Position numbers and translations under genes: made by a program | Shown here: positions 1 through 7,151 of the stretch, piece after piece | How the letters are laid out: the number at the start of each line of letters is the position of its first letter | Position numbering within the stretch: position 1 is the stretch's first letter | NCBI GenBank assembly: GCA_964472195.1 | Contig: CAYYJH010000102.1 | Span: 1 to 8,830, forward strand | Direction of reading: 5' to 3' | Origin: BS750m-G4 sp964472195 | GTDB taxonomy: Bacteria; Bacteroidota; Ignavibacteria; Tepidaquicellales; Tepidaquicellaceae | DNA length: 8,830 nt | Notes under the pieces: model-generated | What the model was told of the DNA's origin: nothing | Databases searched by the model: none | What the model saw: the letters and a program-made list of their open reading frames with translations, nothing else

Positions 1-440
1 AAAAATACTTCATTGTTATAGTAAAAACTTATTATTAAATTTTTTCTAAATATCGGGAAGGAATCCTTAATGTTTCCATATTTAAAATATCTATTCTTAA
101 TACTTAAGATTTTCCTTAAACATAAAATGCGAAGATAAGATAACACTAGAAGTGAAAATAATCATAATGAGAAAAATTCCTGAACATTAACTTTTTCAAT
201 TCTAATACGTTTTAAAGATATAACAACACACTTTGTTCTTAACTGTTGATTATTTTCAACTATCTTTCAGCCTTTGTCCATAGATTAGATTATTTTTTTT
301 ATATATTTATTTGATATTATTTTACAAATATTTTATGTATTCTTATTCATTGATAAATTGTTCTCTAAATATATATATTGTTCTAAAATGAGGAACTTAT
401 AAAGGTTTAAATTGTATTAATTAATAAAAAAGTCTAACAA
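1..440. other. Non-coding AT-rich leader region
   Basis: No gene is supported here. Stops are dense in all six frames and the few ATG-initiated stretches on either strand are under about 20 codons. The region is strongly A/T-rich, with homopolymer runs such as T8 around 292-300. Only small inverted repeats are visible: AAGG/CCTT at 58-68, and GTTGA/TCAAC at 245-260 with a 6-nt loop. None is followed by a T-run that would make a good terminator. I see no tRNA-like cloverleaf. The region probably carries the promoter of the downstream protease gene and perhaps the 5' flank of a gene left of the window. Confidence 0.6.
350..379 (+). promoter_or_regulatory. Possible sigma70-like promoter for the S41 protease gene
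   Basis: TTGATA at 350-355 matches the -35 consensus at five of six bases, and TATATT at 374-379 matches the -10 consensus at five of six, with an 18-nt spacer. Transcription would start near 386 and leave a leader of about 55 nt before the ATG at 441. In DNA this A/T-rich such matches arise by chance, and primary sigma factors of Bacteroidota often prefer TTTG/TAnnTTTG, which I did not find at proper spacing here. Treat this as a weak candidate. Confidence 0.22.
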
Positions 441-2036
441 ATGTTTAACAAAAAGTTTTTTATTCCCATTTCGATAATACTCATAATCGTAGGGATTTTT
501 ATCGGGATGAAAATTCAGGATGCTGTTTCTGATGATAAAGTTTCAGAGCAGGTAAGAAAGTTTAAAGATGTCCTCGATATTACCTCAAGATATTATGTAG
601 ATGATGTAGATACACAGAAATTAACGGAAGCCGCTATAAAGGGTCTTCTTTCCGAACTTGATCCTCATTCGGTATATATTACTGAAGAGCAACTAAAAAG
701 AGTCAATGAAGATTTCCAGGGTAGTTTTGAAGGCATTGGAATAGAGTTTGATATAGTGAATGATACATTAACAGTTGTTTCCCCGATAAGCGGTGGACCT
801 TCCGAAAAGTTGGGTATACTTGCGGGAGATAAAATCGTTAAGATTAACAGTAAATCATGTATTAAGATCTCAAGAGAAGATGTTCCCAAGAAACTTAAAG
901 GTCCTAAAGGAACAAAAGTTACTGTAACTATTTTTAGAAGTGGAGTGCCTGAACTATTAGAATTTGAAATAACAAGAGATAAAATTCCATTATACAGTGT
1001 TGATGCTTCTTTTATGTATGATGATGAAATTGGATACATAAAGGTTTCCAGATTTTCTGCAAATACTTATGATGAATTCGTGCAGGCATTGAATAAATTA
1101 AAAGGTCAGGGGATGAAGAAGCTGGTGCTTGATCTCCGAGGGAATCCCGGTGGATATTTAGACCAGGCTTTCAAGATGGCAAGCCTTTTTATTCCAGAAG
1201 GAAGAAAGATTGTTTATACTAAAGGTCGTTTGAAAGAGTTTGATGATGAATACAGATCTCAGGGCAGTCAATTTACTGACATTCCCTTAGTACTTCTTGT
1301 GAATTCAGGTTCTGCTTCAGCGAGCGAGATTGTATCAGGCGCTATTCAGGATTGGGATCGGGGATTAATAGTCGGGGAAACGACCTTTGGTAAAGGTCTG
1401 GTTCAAAGACAATACGATCTTTCTGATGGCTCAGCATTCAGAGTGACTACTGCAAGATATTATACACCGGTTGGTAGATTAATTCAAAAGCCATACGTAG
1501 GAGGAAAATACAACAAGAAAAATAATGAAGATGTAAACGGGGAGAATTTTGAACATAATAATGATACTAAGGATACAACTCGTCCTGAATTTAAAACTTT
1601 CGGTGGAAGAACAGTCTTTGGCGGTGGTGGAATAACACCCGATTTCATATATAAACTTGATACATTGACATCTTATACGGTGCAAATAAGACGCTTGAAT
1701 CTTATTTATCAATATGTAGAAACTTACATGAAAGACAATCGGAAAAGAATCGAAAATGAGTATAAGACTTATAACGATTTCAAGAATAATTTTGTGGTAG
1801 ATGAAAGTATGGTGAGCGGATTAAGAGACCTTGCAGCCAGTAAGGATATTGAGTTTAACTATGATGCTTATCAAAAAGATCTCGATTATCTTAAGATAGC
1901 AATTAAATCGCAGATTGCAAGAGATCTTTGGGGAAACGAAGGGAGCTATGCTGTTTTTATGAATTTTGACGAGCAGTTTCTAAAAGCGATAACATTATTT
2001 GATGAAGCAATACAGTTATCCGAACTGAATAGATAA
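441..2036 (+). CDS. S41 family C-terminal processing peptidase (CtpA/Prc-like), membrane anchored
   Basis: This is a serine protease of family S41A, which cleaves proteins near their C-termini in the periplasm. Residues 6-23 form one hydrophobic segment after MFNKK, so it is an uncleaved anchor or signal peptide. A PDZ domain spans about 93-170 (GSFEGIGIEFDI; SEKLGILAGDKIVKIN). The catalytic domain follows, with DLRGNPGG at 231-238, NSGSASASE at 288-296 and GETTFGKGLVQ at 312-322. By family alignment the Ser-Lys-Gln residues are S293, K318 and Q322; the 25- and 4-residue spacings match those recalled for Bacillus CtpB. Residues 353-386 are a low-complexity N/D/K-rich insertion. Some 130 residues follow the core, as in Bacteroidota-type members of about 530 aa. 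The ATG has no Shine-Dalgarno sequence. A terminator-like hairpin follows the gene, so it is probably monocistronic. The substrate is unknown. Family assignment is very secure. Confidence 0.95.
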   Translation: MFNKKFFIPISIILIIVGIFIGMKIQDAVSDDKVSEQVRKFKDVLDITSRYYVDDVDTQKLTEAAIKGLLSELDPHSVYITEEQLKRVNEDFQGSFEGIGIEFDIVNDTLTVVSPISGGPSEKLGILAGDKIVKINSKSCIKISREDVPKKLKGPKGTKVTVTIFRSGVPELLEFEITRDKIPLYSVDASFMYDDEIGYIKVSRFSANTYDEFVQALNKLKGQGMKKLVLDLRGNPGGYLDQAFKMASLFIPEGRKIVYTKGRLKEFDDEYRSQGSQFTDIPLVLLVNSGSASASEIVSGAIQDWDRGLIVGETTFGKGLVQRQYDLSDGSAFRVTTARYYTPVGRLIQKPYVGGKYNKKNNEDVNGENFEHNNDTKDTTRPEFKTFGGRTVFGGGGITPDFIYKLDTLTSYTVQIRRLNLIYQYVETYMKDNRKRIENEYKTYNDFKNNFVVDESMVSGLRDLAASKDIEFNYDAYQKDLDYLKIAIKSQIARDLWGNEGSYAVFMNFDEQFLKAITLFDEAIQLSELNR

Positions 2037-2060
2037 AATATAAAACAAAGTTTGATTATG

Positions 2061-2109
2061 ATTGGTTTATTTGTCAAATTATCTAAGGCGGATAAACCAA
2101 TTTAATTTT
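2061..2109 (+). terminator. Terminator-like hairpin after the S41 protease gene
   Basis: The arm ATTGGTTTAT (2061-2070) is a perfect inverted repeat of ATAAACCAAT (2092-2101). The stem can extend inward through TTGTC (2071-2075) and GGCGG (2087-2091) using three G-U pairs, giving about 15 bp around an 11-nt loop. It is followed by TTAATTTT, a broken T-run. It lies 24 nt after the protease stop and ends 18 nt before the DUF3108 TTG start. Intrinsic termination is likely but the imperfect T-run makes it weaker than the hairpin after lolA. Confidence 0.55.
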
Positions 2110-2127
2110 CAGAAGTGATATTTTGAA

Positions 2128-2922
2128 TTGAAAATATTCTGTTACATATCGATAGTAATCTTATTCTTTTCAATTAATGGGCATTCCTCCACGAAGATTC
2201 TGGATGTTGGGGAAGAGTTGAATTATAGAGCATACTTTGGATTTATTAAGTTAGGCGAAGTAAAATTCAAGATCACGAGCAGCTATTCTGAAGATAATAA
2301 GAATATATATAATGCAATGGCTACTATCAAAAGTTATGAAGGGATACCATTTGTATATGTTAACTTTATTTTTGAAACAACAATGGAGAAGGAAACAGAT
2401 GGATTGTTTTCGCAGAAATTCTATTCGACCGAATTTAAAGAGGATAAATCTTTAACAAGGATTGAGTATAAATTTAAATATAACGATAAAGTTATTTCAG
2501 TTAAAAGAGAAACAGATGGTAATGTTGAAAATGAAAAGAAGATTGTAATCGATGAAAATACAAGGTATCAAGATGGACTTTCGATATTTTATCATGCAAG
2601 ATTGCAATCTTTTTCAAATAAGAATTATATAACTCCTGTCTATATAAACGAACGGGAATCCTCTGTTAGGTATTCTTTTAATATCAATAAAGATGTTGTT
2701 TCAAGCGATTTGACTGAGTATGACGTGTCTGTTATTAAAATCGCAGGTGTTGCTGACTTTGTTGGTATTTTTGGATTAACAGGGGAGTTTGTCGGATGGT
2801 TTTCTGATGATAATTCCCGGGTTCCTGTTAAAGCCCAATTTAACGTGAAAATAGGGAGTATTTCCCTTGAGTTGTATTCATACAAAAAGAAAAACTGGAA
2901 ACCACCAAAGTTTGAAAAGTAA
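2128..2922 (+). CDS. DUF3108 domain-containing exported protein
   Basis: This is a predicted periplasmic protein of 264 aa with the DUF3108 domain, a family without an established biochemical role that I can name. Residues 1-19 are a signal peptide (MKIF, then a hydrophobic core); there is no lipobox cysteine. Family hallmarks are GEELNYRAYFGFIKLGEV at 28-45, QDGLSIFYHARLQ at 148-160, and GLTGEFVGWFSDD at 216-228 followed by RVPVKAQF. The rest alternates polar and hydrophobic residues, as expected for a beta-rich fold. The start is TTG: an in-frame TGA at 2116-2118 rules out an upstream start, and the next in-frame Met (residue 64) would delete the signal peptide and the first family motif. 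lolA follows after 70 nt, so the two are probably co-transcribed. A role in outer-membrane maintenance is inferred only from the neighbour. Confidence 0.88.
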   Translation: MKIFCYISIVILFFSINGHSSTKILDVGEELNYRAYFGFIKLGEVKFKITSSYSEDNKNIYNAMATIKSYEGIPFVYVNFIFETTMEKETDGLFSQKFYSTEFKEDKSLTRIEYKFKYNDKVISVKRETDGNVENEKKIVIDENTRYQDGLSIFYHARLQSFSNKNYITPVYINERESSVRYSFNINKDVVSSDLTEYDVSVIKIAGVADFVGIFGLTGEFVGWFSDDNSRVPVKAQFNVKIGSISLELYSYKKKNWKPPKFEK

Positions 2923-2992
2923 ATTGCTTTTAATTTTGTAATTGAACAGAAATCATTTAATTACTAAGTTTATCAAAATTTAAATTATTTAG

Positions 2993-3622
2993 ATGAAAAG
3001 TATAAAGTATTTTTTCATTGTAGTATTGTTTTTCTGTGTAAACATTTTGTATGCACAGCCGGATGCACAGGATATAATAAAGACTGTGCAAGATAAATAT
3101 AGTAGCATCTCCGATGGTAAAGCAACATTTACACAAACGTATAAACCCTCATCAGGAAATTCCAAAATATCTTCTGGGACTATATTCATAAAGAAAAAAA
3201 ACAAGTATAGAATCGAAACGAAGGGACAGATAGTTGTGACTGACGGGGTTACATCATGGACTTATAATACTGCAAAAGACCAGGTTGTAATCGATAATTA
3301 TAAAGACAATGCAAACACATTCTCTCCAAATAAATATTTATTTGATTATCCTGTAAACTTTTATTCAGAGCTTGAGGGAGAAGAAACTGTAACAGGGAAA
3401 GAATGCTATGTTCTTAAATTAACTCCAAGAAGAAAAGGTTCTGTTAAATCTGCAAAGATATGGATAGGTAAAGATAATGATATAATTAGAAAAATAAGGA
3501 TTGTATCAAAAGGTTCAACAAATACATATACGCTTAAAAGTGTTACACTCGATGCTGGAATAAGTTCATCGAAATTTACTTTTTCACCCCCAAGCGGAGC
3601 TGATATTATTGACCTTCGTTAA
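2993..3622 (+). CDS. lolA: Outer-membrane lipoprotein carrier protein LolA
   Basis: LolA is the periplasmic chaperone that takes lipoproteins released by the LolCDE ABC transporter and carries them to the outer membrane. The 209-aa product has a signal peptide with probable cleavage after A21 (ILYA|Q). Family motifs are in order: ATFTQTY at 44-50, SGTIFIKKKNKYRIE at 61-75 (the strand that usually reads G-x-hydrophobic-x-hydrophobic-KKP-x-x-hydrophobic-R), TDGVTSWTYN at 83-92, and a C-terminal TFSPPSGADIIDL at 196-208. Length is typical for LolA. The ATG at 2993 lacks a Shine-Dalgarno sequence. No lolB or lolCDE gene is in the window; many Bacteroidota lack a recognisable LolB. Its partner here is the DUF3108 gene just upstream. 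A strong hairpin terminator follows the stop codon. Assignment to the LolA superfamily is secure; strict orthology with the E. coli protein is likely but not proven. Confidence 0.93.
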   Translation: MKSIKYFFIVVLFFCVNILYAQPDAQDIIKTVQDKYSSISDGKATFTQTYKPSSGNSKISSGTIFIKKKNKYRIETKGQIVVTDGVTSWTYNTAKDQVVIDNYKDNANTFSPNKYLFDYPVNFYSELEGEETVTGKECYVLKLTPRRKGSVKSAKIWIGKDNDIIRKIRIVSKGSTNTYTLKSVTLDAGISSSKFTFSPPSGADIIDLR

Positions 3623-3649
3623 ATTGATTTTTCATATTTGATAGGTTTT

Positions 3650-3686
3650 AAAAGTTAGGTATTTGAATGCTTAACTTTTTTTATTT
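3650..3686 (+). terminator. Rho-independent terminator after lolA
   Basis: AAAAGTTAGGTA (3650-3661) pairs with TGCTTAACTTTT (3668-3679) over 12 bp, including two G-U pairs, around the 6-nt loop TTTGAA. The descending arm runs into T7 (3676-3682) and then ATTT. This is the cleanest rightward intrinsic terminator in the window and should end the DUF3108-lolA transcript. It ends only about 20 nt before the TTG start of the next gene. Confidence 0.7.
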
Positions 3687-3703
3687 AAAAAACTATAGGT
3701 ATA

Positions 3704-4717
3704 TTGTCAACCAAACTTAAACATGTACTGAGATTTATCGTATTAACCGCATTGCTTGTATTCTTTATGTACCTTGCATTTAAAGGAATCGACTTTGATA
3801 AACTTATCATAGAACTGAAAAAGACAAATTATCTTTATGCTATAGGGGGTTCATTAATAGGAGTTGTCATCGGTAGTTATTTCAGGGCGTTACGTTGGAA
3901 GTATTTCCTCGATCCATTAAAAAAGGGTATACATATCAAAAATTTATTTTCAGCAATAATGGTTGGCTATATGATGAATGCTGTTATTCCGCGTTCGGGT
4001 GAAGTATCCAGACCATTACTATTGGCTAAAAAGGAAGACATATCACGTGCAGCAACCTTTGGAACAATAGTTGTTGAAAGAATTATTGATGTCTTAACAA
4101 TGCTTATTATGTTTGGATTTTGTTTATTCTTATACAGAGAAAAAATCTCAGATGCTTTCGGAGAGTACAATATAATAAGTATTGCTTTATATGCATCGAT
4201 TGCAATATTGATTGTAGTTGTGATAATGATAATCATGATACTTAATCTTGAAAAAACCGAAGAACTTATCGGAAAATTAACAAAGAAGTTCTTACCAAAG
4301 AAGTATAATGAAAAGATACACAACATTTTTATTTCATTAATCAATGGTTTTTTATTTATAAAGTATCCAAAAGAGTATATAAAGATTTTCGTTTTGTCGG
4401 TTTTAATATGGGGCTCATATGTGCTCTCATCTTATGTTACCATGTTTGCATTTAAGATAGATTTGAGTTTCTTGGATGCTAATCTTGTTCAGACTATGAT
4501 GGCATTTGCTATGATGATTCCTCTTCCGGGTAACTCAGCCGGTTCATTCCATTTCTTCGGTAAGACTGTGCTGGTTAGTGTTTTCGGAATCGACCCGGAA
4601 TTAGCAATTGGATATGTAAGCGTACTTCATTTGTTAGGACTCATCTCTTTGCTTATTATAGGTTTTTATTATTCGATGAAAGAAAACATAAAGTTAAATC
4701 AGAAAATAAATCAATAA
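3704..4717 (+). CDS. LPG-synthase transmembrane / UPF0104 flippase-like integral membrane protein
   Basis: This multi-pass inner-membrane protein of 337 aa belongs to the family of the membrane half of lysylphosphatidylglycerol synthase (MprF) and of AglD-like proteins. It has no aminoacyl-transferase domain. Hydrophobic segments lie at about 8-26, 44-61, 81-97, 126-145, 157-181, 226-250, 261-276 and 300-324. Family motifs are SYFRALRWKYFL (58-69), GYMMNAVIPRSGEVSRP (88-104), GTIVVERIIDVL (120-131) and IPLPGNSAGSFHFF (272-285), the last replacing the usual P-x-x-PG-x-x-G-(T/S)-F. The start is TTG: an in-frame TAA lies at 3686-3688 and the next Met (residue 22) is inside the first membrane segment. 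A weak AGG is 5-7 nt upstream of the TTG. ugd begins 7 nt after the stop, so co-transcription is very likely. A lipid or glycolipid flippase role is inferred from the family; the substrate is unknown. Confidence 0.88.
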   Translation: MSTKLKHVLRFIVLTALLVFFMYLAFKGIDFDKLIIELKKTNYLYAIGGSLIGVVIGSYFRALRWKYFLDPLKKGIHIKNLFSAIMVGYMMNAVIPRSGEVSRPLLLAKKEDISRAATFGTIVVERIIDVLTMLIMFGFCLFLYREKISDAFGEYNIISIALYASIAILIVVVIMIIMILNLEKTEELIGKLTKKFLPKKYNEKIHNIFISLINGFLFIKYPKEYIKIFVLSVLIWGSYVLSSYVTMFAFKIDLSFLDANLVQTMMAFAMMIPLPGNSAGSFHFFGKTVLVSVFGIDPELAIGYVSVLHLLGLISLLIIGFYYSMKENIKLNQKINQ

Positions 4718-4724
4718 ATAGTAT

Positions 4725-6032
4725 ATGAAAATAGGAATTATCGGAACAGGTTACGTCGGTCTTGTCACGGGCACTTGTTTTGCTGATAGCGGAAACGATG
4801 TTTACTGCATGGATATTAATCCGAAAGTAGTCGAAACATTAAAAAAGGGAATCAGCACAATTTATGAACCACAGTTAGAAGAGCTTATACAAAAAAACAT
4901 AAAGGAGAATCGTTTATTTTTTACTAACAGTTTGGAAGAGACTGTAGAAAAAAATCAAATTATATTTTTATGTTTACCTACTCCCCCTAATGAAGACGGT
5001 TCAGCCGATCTCACTCATGTATTAAATGTTTCGGAAAATATAGCAAAACTATTGAAGGAAAGAAAAATTATTGTTGCTAAGAGTACTGTTCCCGTTGGAA
5101 CGAGTGATAAGATCAAAAATGTTTTTAAAAAATATTCAAAGCATGATATCGATTACGCTTTTAATCCTGAGTTCCTCAAAGAAGGCGCTGCAATAAGTGA
5201 TTTTATGTCACCCGATAGAGTCGTAATAGGTTCTAAATCCAAAGCAGCTATTGATGCTATGGAGGAATTATACTCGGCATTCATGAGAACGTCAGATAGG
5301 TTTATTGTAATGGATGAAAAAAGTTCTGAGATAACGAAATATGCAGCCAATTCAATGCTTGCAACAAGGATATCTTTCATGAATGATATTGCACTTTTAT
5401 GTGAAAAGGTAAATGCTGATATAGATAGTGTTAGATTGGGAATTAGTTCTGATTCGAGAATAGGCGATAAATTTTTGTTCGCAGGTATTGGATACGGTGG
5501 AAGCTGTTTTCCAAAAGATGTGAAAGCCTTGATAAAAACAGGTGAGGAAAGCAGTATAGATTTTGAAATACTAAAGGCTGTTGAAGAGGTAAATATGAAT
5601 CAAAGGCAGCTAATAATTAACAAGATAAAAAAGCATTTTGAATCTAATCTCGAAGGGAAGACTTTTGCGGTGTGGGGTCTTTCGTATAAGCCGCGAACAG
5701 ATGATATTAGAGAGGCTCCTGCAATAACATTGATAGAAATGATATTAGATGAAGGTGGATTTATTAATGTATGCGACCCTGCCGCAATTGATAGAGGTAA
5801 GGAGTATTTTAAAGACAAACTTGATAAAGTAAATTTCTTCGAAATTAATTATGATTCTCTGAAAGATGCAGATGCAATGATTCTTGTTACTGAGTGGAAT
5901 GAATTCAGAAGACCAGATTTCGAAAGGATGAAATCACTAATGAAATCTCCTGTGATATTTGACGGAAGAAATATTTACAATCCCGATCATTTAAAAAGTA
6001 GTGGTTTTATATATTACGGGATTGGAAAGTAA
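4725..6032 (+). CDS. ugd: UDP-glucose 6-dehydrogenase
   Basis: This cytosolic enzyme oxidises UDP-glucose to UDP-glucuronate with two NAD+, feeding glucuronate, galacturonate, xylose or aminoarabinose sugars into envelope polysaccharides and lipids. The N-terminal Rossmann fold starts with GIIGTGYVG (4-12), and the acidic residue after the second strand is D30. Active-site motifs are AKSTVPVG (118-125), NPEFLKEGAA (147-156), K205 and N209 in ITKYAANS, and GIGYGGSCFPKD (254-265) with catalytic C261 and D265. The C-terminal UDP-binding domain begins around 310 (GKTFAVWGLSYKPRTDDIRE). The 435 aa length is typical. It follows the flippase-like gene by 7 nt and precedes the DUF368 gene by 30 nt, so it is the middle of a probable three-gene operon. 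Related UDP-sugar dehydrogenases acting on UDP-ManNAc or UDP-GlcNAc share the fold; close motif agreement favours UDP-glucose as substrate. Confidence 0.94.
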   Translation: MKIGIIGTGYVGLVTGTCFADSGNDVYCMDINPKVVETLKKGISTIYEPQLEELIQKNIKENRLFFTNSLEETVEKNQIIFLCLPTPPNEDGSADLTHVLNVSENIAKLLKERKIIVAKSTVPVGTSDKIKNVFKKYSKHDIDYAFNPEFLKEGAAISDFMSPDRVVIGSKSKAAIDAMEELYSAFMRTSDRFIVMDEKSSEITKYAANSMLATRISFMNDIALLCEKVNADIDSVRLGISSDSRIGDKFLFAGIGYGGSCFPKDVKALIKTGEESSIDFEILKAVEEVNMNQRQLIINKIKKHFESNLEGKTFAVWGLSYKPRTDDIREAPAITLIEMILDEGGFINVCDPAAIDRGKEYFKDKLDKVNFFEINYDSLKDADAMILVTEWNEFRRPDFERMKSLMKSPVIFDGRNIYNPDHLKSSGFIYYGIGK

Positions 6033-6062
6033 TTCATAAATAATATCGTATAAAAATCGTTT

Positions 6063-7055
6063 ATGAAAGATAATATTTTATTGTTCTTAAAAGGTTTCGG
6101 AATGGGTGCTGCAAACATAATTCCAGGTGTTTCTGGAGGTACGATTGCATTAATCACAGGTATCTATGAGAAATTAATAGCAGCACTACATAACATTGAT
6201 TATTCTGCGGTTAAATTATTTTTCAAGTTTAAGTTTAAGAAACTCTTTGATAAGGTTGATGGGGGCTTCTTAACTATCCTGCTCCTTGGTGTTGTTGTCT
6301 CAACATTCACACTTGCTAAATTGATGAAATATTTACTTGAATACCATGAGACTTTGCTCTGGTCTTTTTTCTTTGGATTGATATTGGCTTCGATTATTGT
6401 AGTGGTGAAGAGAATTAAAAAATGGAAACTATCTATTATATTCTGGTTTTTTGTCGGTACAGTTGCTGCATATCTTATTACATCTTCGAAATCTATAGAG
6501 TCTCCCAACACACCATTATATATATTTCTTTCGGGTTTTATCGCGATTATAGCGATGATACTTCCCGGAATTTCCGGTTCGTACATTCTTTTGATAATAG
6601 GGAAGTATAAATTTGCAATTGATCTTGTTTCGAGTTTAACGAGCTATTTTAAAAATGCTCTTACGGGAGTCATGAAAGGTGATTTTTCAAAAGTCATTTC
6701 TTTATTTCCTGCATCAGAAGTTGGACTTGCAGTCATTTTCATTGTTGGCTGTGTTTTGGGATTGGTTATATTTTCAAAATTACTGAACTGGCTGTTTAAA
6801 AAATTTCATGATGCCACTATAACAGTCCTTGCTGGTTTCATGTTCGGTTCACTGAATATTATCTGGCCCTGGAAAAAAACTGTTGGTACTTTCATCGATC
6901 CTCATGGTGTCCAGCAGAAGATTCAGGAAAATGTTTTTCCATTAGAAGTGAATCAAATGTTTTTTTATATAATTAGTTTTATTGTAATTGGATTTGCTGT
7001 TGTTTATATTATTGAAAAAGCATCAAGCATTTCTCCAAAGAAAAATAAAACATAA
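6063..7055 (+). CDS. popT: DUF368 / PopT-family polyprenyl-phosphate transporter
   Basis: DUF368 proteins have been identified as undecaprenyl-phosphate translocases (PopT) that return the lipid carrier across the cytoplasmic membrane for reuse in peptidoglycan and surface-glycan synthesis. The 330-aa product begins with the diagnostic motif MGAANIIPGVSGGTIAL (14-30). An internal-repeat counterpart is seen as AMILPGISGSYILL (164-177). A further conserved stretch is GFMFGSLNIIWPWK (258-271). Hydrophobic segments lie at about 68-86, 97-115, 121-140, 152-180, 219-240, 250-268 and 297-317, and the C-terminus is lysine-rich. The ATG has no Shine-Dalgarno sequence and lies 30 nt after ugd. The gene ends with tandem TAA TAG stops and converges on the DinB-family locus. 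The family assignment is certain; the transported substrate is inferred from characterised homologues. Confidence 0.92.
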   Translation: MKDNILLFLKGFGMGAANIIPGVSGGTIALITGIYEKLIAALHNIDYSAVKLFFKFKFKKLFDKVDGGFLTILLLGVVVSTFTLAKLMKYLLEYHETLLWSFFFGLILASIIVVVKRIKKWKLSIIFWFFVGTVAAYLITSSKSIESPNTPLYIFLSGFIAIIAMILPGISGSYILLIIGKYKFAIDLVSSLTSYFKNALTGVMKGDFSKVISLFPASEVGLAVIFIVGCVLGLVIFSKLLNWLFKKFHDATITVLAGFMFGSLNIIWPWKKTVGTFIDPHGVQQKIQENVFPLEVNQMFFYIISFIVIGFAVVYIIEKASSISPKKNKT

Positions 7056-7070
7056 TAGAAAGAGTTATTG

Positions 7071-7151
7071 TTATTTCCCAATCAGTTTCAGATAAACAGA
7101 TAACTGTCCGCGGTGATGTGTCTCATGATCGAGCATTGTGTAAATTAAGGA
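7071..7151 (-). pseudogene. Detached C-terminal part of the DinB-family gene
   Basis: Directly after the internal TAA at 7152-7154, the same leftward frame continues for 26 sense codons to a TAA at 7071-7073 and reads SLIYTMLDHETHHRGQLSVY and then LKLIGK. DHExHHRGQL is the signature of the last helix of DinB/YfiT-type four-helix bundles, and its HxxxH supplies two of the three metal-binding histidines. Including this part, the locus spans 7071-7520, 149 codon positions plus the final stop, which is the usual DinB length. The continuity of frame and the sharp conservation mean the lesion is a single in-frame stop, not a frameshift, and that it is very recent, recoded, or an assembly error. Internal re-initiation at the ATG of codon 129 is possible but would yield only 21 residues. 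Confidence 0.85.

Noticed and set aside
1..440. Small RNA, tRNA or CRISPR-like array in the leader region
   Set aside because: There are no regularly spaced repeats and no cloverleaf, and the only hairpins are 4-5 bp and expected by chance in A/T-rich DNA.
665..1039. Leftward open frame of 124 codons inside the S41 protease gene
   Set aside because: It is fully antisense to the conserved PDZ and protease coding sequence and has no recognisable motif.
3967..4344. Leftward open frame of 125 codons inside the flippase-like gene
   Set aside because: Its isoleucine-rich translation is the expected antisense image of membrane-segment codons; the sense frame carries clear family motifs.
3704..4717. 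Full lysylphosphatidylglycerol synthase (MprF)
   Set aside because: Only the multi-pass membrane part is present; the C-terminal aminoacyl-transferase domain is absent and ugd starts 7 nt later.
6422..6610. Small rightward 62-codon frame inside popT
   Set aside because: It is out of frame within a well-conserved membrane protein and has no independent start context or homology signal.
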